Under the pieces are notes generated by a model that had not been told where the DNA came from, searched no databases, and saw only the letters and a program-made list of their open reading frames with translations. Positions 35,953-45,323 of a stretch of DNA of 64,000 nt are shown here, in pieces. The stretch comes from SLRI01 sp964402505. Lineage in GTDB: Bacteria; Pseudomonadota; Alphaproteobacteria; Geminicoccales; Geminicoccaceae. Position 1 is the first letter of the stretch; each line of letters opens with the position of its first letter. The DNA is taken from assembly GCA_964402505.1 (NCBI GenBank), contig CAYOCP010000005.1:122369-186368 (forward strand), read 5' to 3'. Both the position numbers and the translations under genes were made by a program.

Positions 35953-36900
35953 ATGGGGTGCCAGAGAACCGCCGCCGGACTGGCGGCAGGCCTGATGCTG
36001 GCGGGATGCGGCGGCAGCAGCGGCGGGGACACGGCGGTGGCGCCCCTGCCCGAGGTCATGGTCGCGGCCGAGCCGGCGCCGGCCGCGCCATCGGGAACGG
36101 GCGGGCCGGACCTCGGCGCCCTGACGCTGGAAGCACCCGAGGCCACGGCCCCACCGGGCCAGGCGGCCGGAGCACCGCCGCCGGCGGAACCGGCGCCCGC
36201 TGCCGCCGATCTGGCCGAACTGCACCGACATGCCGAGGGGGGCGACGCAGAGGCGGCGCTCGAGCTCGGCAACCGATACCTGAACGGGCAGGGTGTCGCC
36301 GCCGACGAAGGCGAGGCGGCCCGCTGGCTCGGGGCCGCAGCCGAGGCGGGGATTCCCCAGGCGCAGTACAGGTTCGGCCTGATGCATCTCGAGGGGCGCG
36401 GCGTAGCGCGCGACGAAGCGGTGGCGGTGCGCTGGGTGCAGGCCGCAGCCGAGCAGGCGCTGCCCGAGGCGCAGAATCGGCTGGGCGGCTTCTACGCCCA
36501 GGGCACCGGCCTGCCGCAGGACAACGCCCTCGCCATCCGCTGGTTCAGCCGGGCCGCGATCCAGGGCGACACTCTCGCCGAGTACAATCTGGGCGGCATG
36601 TATCTGAGCGGCATCGGCGTCGCCCAGAACTACGACCAGGCGGCGCACTGGCTCGGCGCCGCCGCGGCCAAGGGGCACAAGCCGGCCCAGCTCTACATCG
36701 CCGCCCTCTATTCCGAGGGCAAGGGCGTCGCGCCGAACCTGGTCGAGGCGCTCAAATGGGCGCTGCTCGCCGGCACCCCGCCGACCGATCCCAACGTCAG
36801 CGCACGCGCCATGGTGCTGCGCTCGGCGCTGCTGCCGCACATGAATACCGAGCAGGTGGCCGAGGCGGAGCGGCGCGCCGCCGCCTGGCGCCCGCAGTAG
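35953..36900 (+). CDS. Sel1-repeat lipoprotein (first of a tandem pair)
   Basis: 315 residues. A lipoprotein signal peptide ends in LMLAGC-GGSS. A Pro/Ala-rich linker (about 25-85) leads to at least five Sel1 (SLR) repeats, with A-x2-LG-x2-Y-x2-G-x-GV patterns such as AALELGNRYLNGQGVAADEGEAA and NLGGMYLSGIGVAQN. Such TPR-like arrays mediate protein contacts in the periplasm or outer membrane. Very similar to the next gene in architecture and repeat text, so the pair arose by tandem duplication. Confidence 0.85.
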   Translation: MGCQRTAAGLAAGLMLAGCGGSSGGDTAVAPLPEVMVAAEPAPAAPSGTGGPDLGALTLEAPEATAPPGQAAGAPPPAEPAPAAADLAELHRHAEGGDAEAALELGNRYLNGQGVAADEGEAARWLGAAAEAGIPQAQYRFGLMHLEGRGVARDEAVAVRWVQAAAEQALPEAQNRLGGFYAQGTGLPQDNALAIRWFSRAAIQGDTLAEYNLGGMYLSGIGVAQNYDQAAHWLGAAAAKGHKPAQLYIAALYSEGKGVAPNLVEALKWALLAGTPPTDPNVSARAMVLRSALLPHMNTEQVAEAERRAAAWRPQ

Positions 36901-36989
36901 AAAACCACGGCAGCAGGGCTTGCGGCCGCCTCGCCCTTGGACTAGGCGGAACGATGACCGGTCGTGCGATTGCGAGAGGAGATCGAGTG

Positions 36990-37934
36990 ATGGTGCAGGC
37001 CCGCGCCATCGTCGTCGCGGCGGCGGTCCTGGCGTCGGCGGCGTGCTCGGTGCCCACGGACCGGCACGAGCCCCCCGTCGCCGCCGCGACGGCGCCGGGG
37101 TCAGCCGAAACAGCAGCACCGGTGGCGGCCGAACCGGCGGTGCCGGTGCCGCCGGCGGCAGAGGCAGGAGCCAGGGCGCCTTCGACCCCGGCGGCAGGTG
37201 CACCGGTGCGCAAGGCGGCGCCGACCTTTCCGACGGTCCTGCGGGCGGCCGAATCGGGCGATCCCGTTGCCCAGTTCGATCTCGGCAACCGCTACCTCGC
37301 GGGCCGCGGCGTGGCGGCCGACGACGAGGCGGCGGCCAGGTGGTTCCTCGCCGCCGCCGAGGGCGGCTTCCCGCCGGCCCAGTACAATATCGCCCTCCTC
37401 CACCTGCAGGGACGCGGCGTCGGCCGCGACGAGGCGGCGGCGCTGCACTGGCTTCTGGAAGCCGCGGGACAGGGCCTGCCCGAAGCGCAGAACCGGCTCG
37501 GCGGCTTCTACGCCCTGGGCACCGCGGTGCCGCGCGACGACGCGGAGGCGGCGCGCTGGTTCCGCCGCGCCGCCCTGCAGGGCGATCCGCCGGCGCAGCA
37601 CAATCTGGGCGGCATGTACTACACGGGGCTCGGCGTGCCGCAGGACGATGCCGAGGCCGCCCGCTGGTTCGCCATGGCGGCGGCGCAGGGCCACCGGCCG
37701 GCGCAGCTCTATCTCGGCACGCTCTATGCCGAGGGCCGGGGAGTTGCGGCCGATCCTGTCGAGGCCCTGAAATGGGCGACCCTCGCCGCCAGCCCGCCAG
37801 CCGACCTCGCCATCGCCGCTCGCGCCAGCAAGCTGCGCGCCGACCTGATCGCGCGGATGAGCAAGGACGACATCGCCCGCGCGGAGCGGCTCGCCCGCGA
37901 ATGGCGACCGGCGCCAGCGACGGCCGGTGGCTGA
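36990..37934 (+). CDS. Sel1-repeat lipoprotein (second of a tandem pair)
   Basis: 314 residues. Lipobox VLASAAC, then a Pro/Ala-rich linker (about 20-75) and five Sel1 repeats (AQFDLGNRYLAGRGVAAD, AQYNIALLHLQGRGVGRD, AQNRLGGFYALGTAVPRD, AQHNLGGMYYTGLGVPQD and AQLYLGTLYAEGRGVAAD). I chose ATG 36990 for its AGAGGAG ribosome-binding site and direct lipoprotein signal; an upstream ATG at 36954 would bury the signal. It is 55 bases upstream of the following DUF302 stop-free start region and likely co-transcribed with the first Sel1 gene. Confidence 0.85.
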   Translation: MVQARAIVVAAAVLASAACSVPTDRHEPPVAAATAPGSAETAAPVAAEPAVPVPPAAEAGARAPSTPAAGAPVRKAAPTFPTVLRAAESGDPVAQFDLGNRYLAGRGVAADDEAAARWFLAAAEGGFPPAQYNIALLHLQGRGVGRDEAAALHWLLEAAGQGLPEAQNRLGGFYALGTAVPRDDAEAARWFRRAALQGDPPAQHNLGGMYYTGLGVPQDDAEAARWFAMAAAQGHRPAQLYLGTLYAEGRGVAADPVEALKWATLAASPPADLAIAARASKLRADLIARMSKDDIARAERLAREWRPAPATAGG

Positions 37935-37967
37935 AGCGTCGCCACCCCCTCCCCGAAAGTCTCGGTC

Positions 37968-38357
37968 ATGCAGGGTCTGAAGATCGTCGAAAGCGCCTTT
38001 CCCGTCACGGAAGCCGTCGAGCGGATAGTCAAGGCCATCGCGGACGAGGGCTGGCACCTCTTCGCCCGCATCGACCACAGCGGGCAGGCTCGAAAAAAGG
38101 GCCTGGCATTGCGGCCGACCGAGCTCCTTCTCCTGGGCAATCCGGAAATCGGCACCCGGCTGATGCAGGATCGCCAAATGGCGGCCATCGACCTGCCGAT
38201 GAAGGTGCTGGCCTGGGAGGACGGAAACGGCAGGACCTGGATCGCCCGCAACGGCATGGACTGGCTCGAGCGGCGCCACGGCCTCACCGACAAGGCCACC
38301 CTCCTCGCCATCGACGCGGTCCTCGAGCGGGTCTGCGCCGCCGCCCGAAAGGCGTGA
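37968..38357 (+). CDS. DUF302-domain protein
   Basis: 129 residues of the DUF302 fold: FPVTEAVERIVKAIADEGWHLFARIDHSGQAR and the conserved RPTELLLLGNPEIGTRLMQDRQMAAIDLPMKVLAWED. DUF302 proteins are small alpha/beta proteins without a firm function. There is no signal peptide, so it is cytoplasmic unless fused. It follows the Sel1 pair by 33 bases and converges with the L,D-transpeptidase gene with only 15 bases between them. Confidence 0.85.
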   Translation: MQGLKIVESAFPVTEAVERIVKAIADEGWHLFARIDHSGQARKKGLALRPTELLLLGNPEIGTRLMQDRQMAAIDLPMKVLAWEDGNGRTWIARNGMDWLERRHGLTDKATLLAIDAVLERVCAAARKA

Positions 38358-38372
38358 CGGAACGCGCGCCCG

Positions 38373-39995
38373 CTAGCTCGAAGGCCGCCCGTCCAGCGCC
38401 TGCAAGAGTGGTCCGTCGCGGCCGTAGACGTCGTTGCGAAACTGGACCACGCCGTCCTCGACCCAGGCCGTCGCGTAGGTCAGGAGCACCGGCATGGGCT
38501 TCGGCAGGTCGAGCCGCGTCGTCCGCCCGCTCGCCAGGATCGCCTCCAGCCGGGCATGGCTCCAACCCGGCGCCCCCTGCATCAAAAGGTCCACCAGCAC
38601 CATGGGATTCTCGATCCGGACGCAGCCGGAGCTCAGGTTGCGCGCCGCCCTGTCGAACAGGCCGCGCTCGTCCGTATCGTGAAGATAGACGGCGAAACGG
38701 TTGGGAAACATGAACTTGACCCGGCCGAGCGCGTTCCGGGGACCGGGCGCCTGGACCAGCGTCACGGGCGGCGGGTCGAGGGCCCACCAGTCGACCACGC
38801 TCGGGTCCAGCGCCTGCCAATGGCGGTCGTAGACCCGATAGCCGCCCCGCGCCAGATAGGTGGGATCGGCCCGGATCAGCGGCAGCTTGTCCTCGACGAA
38901 GATCGTCTCGGGCACGATCCAGGTGGGGTTGAGCTCGAGGAAACGGATCTCGTCCCTGAAGACGGGCGTCTGGCGGTAGCTCTGGCCGACGATCGACCGC
39001 GTCCGCCACACCAGCTCACCACCCCGATAGACATAGGTCCGGGCCGCCGCGATGTTCACGAGGACGTAATCGTCGCCGACCTCGCGCAGGATCCAGCGCG
39101 CCCGCTCGAGGCCGAGCCGGAGCTGGTCGATCCGCTCGTCGACGGTCCGGTTCAGGGCACGCAGCGTGCCGGATCCGACCAGCCCGTCCGGTGCGAGGCC
39201 GTGGCTTCGCTGAAACCGCCGAACCGCCTCGACCAAAGGCGCGTCGAAGACCTCCCCGGCCGAGGGCTCGCCCGTGAATTCACCCGTCGCCCGCAGCCGT
39301 GCTCGAAGCGCCGGCACCCGCGCATCAGCCATGCCCGGCCGGAGCGTCGGCCCCCGCGGCACCCGCGACCAGCCGCCCGCCGCCCGGATCAGCCGATAGC
39401 GCTCCAGCGCCGCCTGCAGCGCCAGATATTGCGGGTGGTGAAGGGCGATCCGCTCGACGATCGGGGCGAAGCCCAGCTTGTCGACGATCACGCTGATCGT
39501 CCCCGCCGACCGCCCCGTGACCGCCGGCTGGTGGAAATTCCAGTCCGGATCGAGCCGGGCCGCGTTCACCTTGCCGCGAAAGAGATCCTGCAGCAGCAGC
39601 GCGGCCGCATCGGTGGCGACCAGCTCGAACGAAGCGATGGCGGCGGGATCGCCGCTCTCGGCCGCCCGCAGCAGGGCCGGCAGCCGGTCGCCGTGGAAAT
39701 CCTCGGGCCTGAGCCCGTGCCGCTCGCTCGCCTCGATCGCCCGGAAGAGCTCGGGTCCCGCCCGCGTGCCATACCAGGCCGGCCGATCCTGCCGCGCGCC
39801 GTAGAAATCGACGATGAAGGGCACCGCCTCGAGCGCGACCGGCGCGGCAGGCGTCGCACCGGACCGGCCCGCCGCCAGCGCCGCGACCCCGGCACCGATG
39901 GCTTCCTCGACCGCTCCGGCCAGGACCTGCCCGGCCAGGAGCGGCCACGCCAGCATCGCCGCCAGTGCGGCAAGCAGCGCCGGCCGAAACGGCAT
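38373..39995 (-). CDS. L,D-transpeptidase (YcbB/LdtD-like) with peptidoglycan-binding domain
   Basis: About 540 residues, exported (RPALLAALAAMLAWPLLAG). Order: an N-terminal helical/scaffold region (FIVDFYGARQDRPAWYG, typical of YcbB), a peptidoglycan-binding motif (FDAPLVEAVRRFQRSHGLAPDG), then the YkuD catalytic domain with VNIAAARTYVYRGGELVWRT, YLHDTDERGLFDRAARN and the active-site SSGCVRIENP. It makes 3-3 peptide crosslinks or attaches proteins to peptidoglycan. ATG 39995 is chosen; a TTG at 40025 overlapping the upstream gene is an alternative. Confidence 0.88.
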   Translation of the reverse strand: MPFRPALLAALAAMLAWPLLAGQVLAGAVEEAIGAGVAALAAGRSGATPAAPVALEAVPFIVDFYGARQDRPAWYGTRAGPELFRAIEASERHGLRPEDFHGDRLPALLRAAESGDPAAIASFELVATDAAALLLQDLFRGKVNAARLDPDWNFHQPAVTGRSAGTISVIVDKLGFAPIVERIALHHPQYLALQAALERYRLIRAAGGWSRVPRGPTLRPGMADARVPALRARLRATGEFTGEPSAGEVFDAPLVEAVRRFQRSHGLAPDGLVGSGTLRALNRTVDERIDQLRLGLERARWILREVGDDYVLVNIAAARTYVYRGGELVWRTRSIVGQSYRQTPVFRDEIRFLELNPTWIVPETIFVEDKLPLIRADPTYLARGGYRVYDRHWQALDPSVVDWWALDPPPVTLVQAPGPRNALGRVKFMFPNRFAVYLHDTDERGLFDRAARNLSSGCVRIENPMVLVDLLMQGAPGWSHARLEAILASGRTTRLDLPKPMPVLLTYATAWVEDGVVQFRNDVYGRDGPLLQALDGRPSS

Positions 39996-40015
39996 GCCGG
40001 GCGCCCGCCCCGCCT

Positions 40016-40459
40016 TCAGGAGCAACGGAAGAGATTGGCGCCCCGCATCTGGTCACCCAGGCTCGCGACCATGCGAAAAGCGTCGGGCTCGATGTCGAAC
40101 ATCAACCCTCTCGCGAAGTAATAGGTGTACTGCCCGGCATGGGCGGCGAGCGCGTCGTCGACGCTGGTCGCGGGATCGTCGAAGAAGGCGGGCGAGGTCA
40201 CCATGTGCAGCTCGAGCCGGTCCTCGGTCAGGTGCCAGAAGCCGACCGCCGCCGCCTCGCCGCGAAGCGTCTCCTCGAACGTGCCGTCGGCGGAAAACCC
40301 GAGCCTCTCACCCGCCTCCCCGGCGCAGGCATCGGCCGAGCCGACCGCCCAGCTTCCCGGCAGGTAGTCGGCCGGCAGATCGTGCGCCGGAGCTCCCGTA
40401 ACCCATGCGGCGCCGGCGAGGAGGCCGAGCGCCGCCCCTTTCAGACCTCGAACCGTCAT
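40016..40459 (-). CDS. Hypothetical exported protein
   Basis: 147 residues with a signal peptide (LKGAALGLLAGAAWVTGAPAHD). The mature part begins LPADYLPGSWAVGSADACAGE and ends GANLFRCS, with two Cys that could form a disulfide. The W-x-G-Sxx-C pattern and FSADGTFEETL are reminiscent of lipocalin-like or DUF-type periplasmic barrels, but I do not recognise the family. ATG 40459 has AGGAA directly before it. Its stop overlaps the alternative start of the L,D-transpeptidase, suggesting one operon. Confidence 0.65.
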   Translation of the reverse strand: MTVRGLKGAALGLLAGAAWVTGAPAHDLPADYLPGSWAVGSADACAGEAGERLGFSADGTFEETLRGEAAAVGFWHLTEDRLELHMVTSPAFFDDPATSVDDALAAHAGQYTYYFARGLMFDIEPDAFRMVASLGDQMRGANLFRCS

Positions 40460-40606
40460 TTCCTGCAACCCAACTCGCGATACGTTTCGCTCGCTCCCCC
40501 GATGCAAAGAAGCATGGCTCGATTTGCCGGCCAAGGCTATACCGAATCGCCGCGGGCCGATGATTGCAGCACCATGGCGGCCCGGATCCGCGAGGGAGGC
40601 TCGAGC

Positions 40607-40930
40607 ATGACTGGCAAGATGCTGACGGCGGCCGTCGCCGCCTCGCTCCTGTCATCGGCGGCGGCCGCACCGCCTGCCGAAGCCCACAACGACTGGGGGC
40701 TGCCGCTGGTCGGCGGCCTCGTCGGCGGCTACGCCATCAACAGCCTGATGCACAGGCCCGACCACGAGAAGGCGGCACCGGCACCCGCCCCGCCGCCGGC
40801 GGCAGCCGCGGGCAGCCAGGCGGCCACCATCGAGCAGAAGCTCAACACGCTCGATCAGCTCGCCGCCAAGGGCTACATCACCAAGGACGAGTACAACGCC
40901 CGCCGCGAGGCGCTCCTGAACCAGCTCTAG
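40607..40930 (+). CDS. Small exported protein with C-terminal SHOCT domain
   Basis: 107 residues: signal peptide (MLTAAVAASLLSSAAAAPPAEA), a glycine-rich hydrophobic segment (LPLVGGLVGGYAINSLMH), a Pro/Ala linker, then the SHOCT motif IEQKLNTLDQLAAKGYITKDEYNARREALL at the C-terminus. SHOCT modules are short oligomerisation segments. GAGGGAGG lies ahead of the ATG. It is divergent from the exported-protein gene at 40459 and 27 bases ahead of a lipoprotein gene. Confidence 0.8.
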   Translation: MTGKMLTAAVAASLLSSAAAAPPAEAHNDWGLPLVGGLVGGYAINSLMHRPDHEKAAPAPAPPPAAAAGSQAATIEQKLNTLDQLAAKGYITKDEYNARREALLNQL

Positions 40931-40957
40931 AAATCCGGATCCGGGAGGAAAGGGATC

Positions 40958-41446
40958 ATGACGATCATCAGCTTCCACGGCCTCGGCCGCCTCGCCGCCA
41001 TCGGCCTCGTCCTGTCGCTCGCCGCCTGCGGCGGCAGCCAGCCGACCAAGGAGACCCAGGCCGAGAAGACCCTCGAGGGCAAGCCGCCGTCCGGCACGGT
41101 CGAGATGCGCGAGGTCCAGGTCGCCTATGTCGGCAATGCCGGCGGCGGCACCGGCACCCTCACCTACCAGGGAAAGACCTACCCCTTCGACATCGCCGGG
41201 CTCGGCGTCGGCGGCATCGGCATCTCCTCCGTCGATGCGACCGGTGACGTCTACAACCTCACGAAGCTCGCCGACTTCTCCGGCGCCTATGCCGCCGGCC
41301 AGTACGGCGCCGTGGTCGGCGATGCCAGCGCCGGCGACATCTGGCTCGAGAACGAGCACAAGGTCATCCTCCACCTCAAGGCCAAGCGCGAGGGCCTGAT
41401 GCTCGCCGTCGGCGGCGACGCCATCGACATCCACCTGAAGAACTGA
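40958..41446 (+). CDS. Hypothetical lipoprotein
   Basis: 162 residues. The signal peptide ends in a lipobox LSLAAC-GGSQ. The mature domain is glycine-rich beta (GGGTGTLTYQGKTYPFDIAG, LGVGGIGISSVDATG, GAVVGDASAGDIWLENEH). The style recalls DUF1134/EipA-type envelope proteins but the match is not certain. GGGAGGAAAGG precedes the ATG. Likely co-transcribed with the SHOCT gene; it converges with the TPR regulator, with the two stop codons adjacent. Confidence 0.7.
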   Translation: MTIISFHGLGRLAAIGLVLSLAACGGSQPTKETQAEKTLEGKPPSGTVEMREVQVAYVGNAGGGTGTLTYQGKTYPFDIAGLGVGGIGISSVDATGDVYNLTKLADFSGAYAAGQYGAVVGDASAGDIWLENEHKVILHLKAKREGLMLAVGGDAIDIHLKN

Positions 41447-43234
41447 TCAGCCGCTGGCCGCCTCGGGCTTGCGCCAGCCGGCCCGCCGCAGCCCCGCCAT
41501 CAGCGCATCGACGATCTCGTCCGTCGCCTGGTGCCGGCGATAGACGGCCTCGGGGTCGGCGAAGAAGCCCGGCGCCTCCGCCTCCAGCATCCGCAGCGAC
41601 CGCTCCGCCGCCTGGCGATCGCCGAGCGCTGCCTGACTCATCGCCATGAGCGAGAGGCCGACCTCCGAGCCGTGGCGGCCGGAGCGCTCGGCCGCGGCGA
41701 GCGCAGCCGCGTAGTCGTCCTGCATGAAGGCGTGAATGGCGATCAGGTGAAAATACCAGCCGGGCGGGCTGACCGAGCGGTCGATCGCGCGTTCGAGATA
41801 GGGCAGCCCCTCGTCGAACCGGCCACGCACCGCCAGCCGCCATCCGAGCTGAGCCAGCGTCTCCGGATCGTTCGGGTTGAGCGCCAGCGCCTGGCGCTGC
41901 GCCCTCTCGGACCCCTCGTAGTCGCCATCGTAGAACCTGACGGCCGCCAGGACCTGCTGCGCGCGCACGCTCGCCCGATCGAGTGCCACGGCCCGCGCCG
42001 ACGCCGCCCGCGCCTCCGCCCGAAGCCGCTCGCGCTCGTCCGCCGGCGCCAGCTCGAAGCGCACCGCGTCCAGCTCGAGCCAGGCCAGCATCGCCCAAGC
42101 TTCCGCATAGGCCGGATCGCGCTGGACCGCCGCCTCGAGGCAGGCCACGGTCGGCGCGTGCAAGGCGACGGCGAAGCTGCGCCGGTACTCGTAGGCCCTG
42201 AGGATGCAGCGATAGGTCGCCATGCTCGGCGCCGCCTGCCGCACCAGACGGCCGGCCGCATCCGCGTTGACGATGCCGTAGCTCTGGCCCAGCGTCGAGG
42301 CGATCCGGCTCGCCAGATCATCCTCGAGCCTGAGCAGGTTGTCGGGCGTCAGCGGCCGCTCGAAGCTCTGGCTCCAGAGCACCTCGTCGGTCCGCGCATC
42401 GACCAGCGTGGCGCCGATCCGCACACGGCCCGCCGCCGAGGCCACGGTGCCCTTGACCACATAGGCCACATCGAGCTCACGACCCAGCGCCACCGGATCG
42501 GCGCGCTCCGCCTCGCGGAAGCTCGCGGCCGCCGAATAGAGCCTGAAGCCCTCGAAGCGCATCAGATCCGTGATCAGCTCCATCGTGAGGCCCCGGGCCA
42601 GATAGTGGTCGTCCTGAACCCTGCTCAGCACCTCGAACGGCAGCACGATCACCGTCGGCCCACGACGCAGCGCCTCGTCGCCCGAGGCACCGGCATCGCG
42701 CCGGCCGACCTGGCCCAGAAACCAGCCCGCCGCGAGCACGATGACGAGGACGGCGCCGACCAGCCCGGCCACCAGCCGCGTCCTCGCCCGATCCGTCGGC
42801 ATCGCATCGGCATCGGGTGTGAGCGTTCGCTCCTCCGCCCGCGCCCCGTCTTCGCCGTGCCAGTGGAAGGTGACCGCATAGGCACCTTTGGGAATCGTGA
42901 TCCGCAAGGAATCGCCCGAGCCCGCCGTCGCGTAGTAGCTGTCGAGATCGCGCCGCAGGCGCCGCGCCTCGACACGCACCACCGGATCGGCCTGCGGATC
43001 GAACGTGTCGTCGCGGCCGAAGACGGCCTGCGCTACCGCATACCCCTTGAGCCGATCGGCGCGGCCGGCGAGCGTTTCCTCGACGACGAAGCGCAGCAGC
43101 GCCCGCCGGGCAGGGCTCGCCTCGAACGTCGCATCGGCCAGAATGCGCCGCAATTGCGCCCGCACCTGCTCGACGCCCGGTGCCGCCCGGCCGCCCGCGG
43201 CGTCGTGGATCGCACCCCGCAACGCAGTGGCCAA
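41447..43234 (-). CDS. Membrane-anchored TPR regulator (CadC/adenylate-cyclase-associated type)
   Basis: About 595 residues. N-terminal cytoplasmic region (RRILADATFEASPARRALLRFVVEETLAGRADRLKGYAVAQAVFGRDDTFDPQADPVVRVEARRLRRDL spread over 30-100) is followed by one membrane helix (LVAGLVGAVLVIVLAAGWFLG), a TolB-like FGP-type domain (VIVLPFEVLS) and TPR repeats. The start is TTG at 43234 with GGAGGGGAG seven bases ahead; no ATG is in frame nearby. Divergent from the sulfatase run and likely its regulator. Confidence 0.78.
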   Translation of the reverse strand: MATALRGAIHDAAGGRAAPGVEQVRAQLRRILADATFEASPARRALLRFVVEETLAGRADRLKGYAVAQAVFGRDDTFDPQADPVVRVEARRLRRDLDSYYATAGSGDSLRITIPKGAYAVTFHWHGEDGARAEERTLTPDADAMPTDRARTRLVAGLVGAVLVIVLAAGWFLGQVGRRDAGASGDEALRRGPTVIVLPFEVLSRVQDDHYLARGLTMELITDLMRFEGFRLYSAAASFREAERADPVALGRELDVAYVVKGTVASAAGRVRIGATLVDARTDEVLWSQSFERPLTPDNLLRLEDDLASRIASTLGQSYGIVNADAAGRLVRQAAPSMATYRCILRAYEYRRSFAVALHAPTVACLEAAVQRDPAYAEAWAMLAWLELDAVRFELAPADERERLRAEARAASARAVALDRASVRAQQVLAAVRFYDGDYEGSERAQRQALALNPNDPETLAQLGWRLAVRGRFDEGLPYLERAIDRSVSPPGWYFHLIAIHAFMQDDYAAALAAAERSGRHGSEVGLSLMAMSQAALGDRQAAERSLRMLEAEAPGFFADPEAVYRRHQATDEIVDALMAGLRRAGWRKPEAASG

Positions 43235-43466
43235 GCGCGCTCCCCTCCCATGTATCTGCCCGGCAACCCGGCACGCGAAGGGTGGCCGGGCTCTCAGCCA
43301 GAGCAAAGCTAACCCAACCTCCGGGCACGCGAAAGGCCCGGCCGATTGCATGTGCGAACCTGTTCGCACCTGTGCACGCGGCCGAGCCCGCCCTAGCGAA
43401 GCTCGATCTGCCCGAAGCCGACGGGATCGGGACAGTCAGTCCAACGAGCCAATGGAGGAAAGTTCC

Positions 43467-45149
43467 ATGTTCAATCCAAGGCATCGGCTGCTCTGGGCGG
43501 CGTTGCCGCTGGTGCTCTTCGCCATGACCGCCGGGGCCACACCCGTCCTCGCGCAGGAGGCTAGCCAGGCCCCGGCCGGGGACGCGAAAAGGCCCAACAT
43601 CCTGCTGATCGTCTCGGACGATACCGGCTGGGGCGATCTCGGCCCCTATCTCGGCGGTGAGGCGCGCGGCATGCCGACGCCGAGCTTCGACCAGCTCGCC
43701 GACGAGGGCATGGTGTTCACCAACTTCTACGGCCAGCCGAGCTGCACGCCCGGCCGCGCGGCGATCCAGACCGGGCGCATCCCCAACCGCAGCGGCATGA
43801 CCACCGTGGCCTTCCAGGGCCAGGGCGGCGGCCTGCCGGCTGCCGAGTGGACGCTCGGCTCGGTCCTCGAGGAGGCCGGCTACAAGACCTACTTCACCGG
43901 CAAGTGGCACCTCGGCGAATCCGACTACGCGCTGCCCAACGCGCAAGGCTACGACGTGATGCGGCACGCCTTCCTCTACCACCTCAACGCCTACACCTAC
44001 CCCGACCCGAAATGGCATCTGGCGATGAGCCCGGAGCTGCGGACGACCTTCGAGAAGATCACCACGGGCTCGCTCTCGGGCAACGCCGGCGAGAAAGCCA
44101 AGGAGGACTGGAAGGTCAATGGGGAGTACGTCGACACGCCGGACAAGGGCGTGGTCGGCATTCCCTATCTCGACGCCTATGTCGAGGCGGACGCGATCGC
44201 GTTCCTCGAGGACGCCGCCAAGGATCCGGACACGCCGTTCTTCATCAACGTCAACTTCATGAAGAACCACCAGCCCAACCTGCCGCACCCCGATTTCGCG
44301 GGCAAGTCCATCTCGAACTCCAAGTACGCGGACGCGGTGGTCGAGCTCGACACGCGGGTCGGCAATGTCCTGAAGAAGCTCGATGAGCTCGGCCTCGCCG
44401 ACGACACCGTCGTCTTCTACACCGTCGACAACGGTGCCTGGCAGGACGTCTATCCCGATGCCGGCTACACGCCGTTTCGCGGCACCAAGGGCACCGTGCG
44501 CGAGGGCGGCAGCCGCGTGCCGTCGATGGTCCGCTGGCCGGGGCACGTCGCCGCCGGCAGCAGGAGCGACGACATCCTGGGCGGCCTCGACCTGATGGCG
44601 ACCTTCGCCTCGCTCGCCGGCACGAAGCTTCCGGAGAAGGACCGCGAGGGCCAACCCATCATTTTCGACAGCTACGACATGACCCCGGTCTGGACCGGCA
44701 CCGGCCCCTCCGAAAGGAAGGAGTGGTTCTACTTCACCGAGAACGAGCTGACCCCCGGCGCGGTGCGCGTCGGACCCTTCAAGTACGTCTTCAATCTGCG
44801 CGGCGACGACGGCGCCGAAACCGGCGGCCTCGCCGTGGACACCAATCTCGGCTGGAAGGGAGCCGACAGCTACGTCGCGACCGTCCCGCAGGTGTTCAAC
44901 CTTTTGGACGACCCGCAGGAGCGCTACGACATCTTCATGACCACCTACACCGAGAGCACCTGGGCCGTGGTTCCCGCCAACCGGTCGGTGCAGGAGCTCA
45001 TGAAGACCTACGTCGAGTACCCGCCGCGCAAGCTGCAGAGCGAGACCTATTCCGGCCCGATCACGCTGACCCGGTACCAGCGGTTCAAGTTCGTCCGCGA
45101 CGAGCTCGAGAAGCAGGGCTTCACTCTCGGCCTGCCCTCCGGCAACTGA
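43467..45149 (+). CDS. Periplasmic sulfatase (FGly-dependent arylsulfatase family)
   Basis: 560 residues with a signal peptide (ALPLVLFAMTAGATPVLA). PNILLIVSDDTGWGDLG provides the metal Asp pair; QPSCTPGRAAIQTGR contains the C-x-P-x-R motif whose Cys is converted to formylglycine; TYFTGKWHLG and VFYTVDNGAW complete the site. The family hydrolyses sulfate or phosphonate esters. It heads the run sulfatase-HAD-porin-like and is divergent from the TPR regulator, with a GGAGGAA site before ATG 43467. No formylglycine-generating enzyme is visible nearby. Confidence 0.9.
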   Translation: MFNPRHRLLWAALPLVLFAMTAGATPVLAQEASQAPAGDAKRPNILLIVSDDTGWGDLGPYLGGEARGMPTPSFDQLADEGMVFTNFYGQPSCTPGRAAIQTGRIPNRSGMTTVAFQGQGGGLPAAEWTLGSVLEEAGYKTYFTGKWHLGESDYALPNAQGYDVMRHAFLYHLNAYTYPDPKWHLAMSPELRTTFEKITTGSLSGNAGEKAKEDWKVNGEYVDTPDKGVVGIPYLDAYVEADAIAFLEDAAKDPDTPFFINVNFMKNHQPNLPHPDFAGKSISNSKYADAVVELDTRVGNVLKKLDELGLADDTVVFYTVDNGAWQDVYPDAGYTPFRGTKGTVREGGSRVPSMVRWPGHVAAGSRSDDILGGLDLMATFASLAGTKLPEKDREGQPIIFDSYDMTPVWTGTGPSERKEWFYFTENELTPGAVRVGPFKYVFNLRGDDGAETGGLAVDTNLGWKGADSYVATVPQVFNLLDDPQERYDIFMTTYTESTWAVVPANRSVQELMKTYVEYPPRKLQSETYSGPITLTRYQRFKFVRDELEKQGFTLGLPSGN

Positions 45150-45323
45150 GACTGCCCGGCAAGCGGTCCTGTCCCCCGCGGCATTCCCGGCCTCCTCCTC
45201 GCCCGGGACCGCCGCGCGGGCAGGCGCCGGAAGGGGGCGGGACGCGCTTTCGCCCACGCCCGCCCCCTTCCACCCTCGAGCGACCCGGCTCCGCGACCGG
45301 AGCAACTGCAAGGAAGGACCGCC

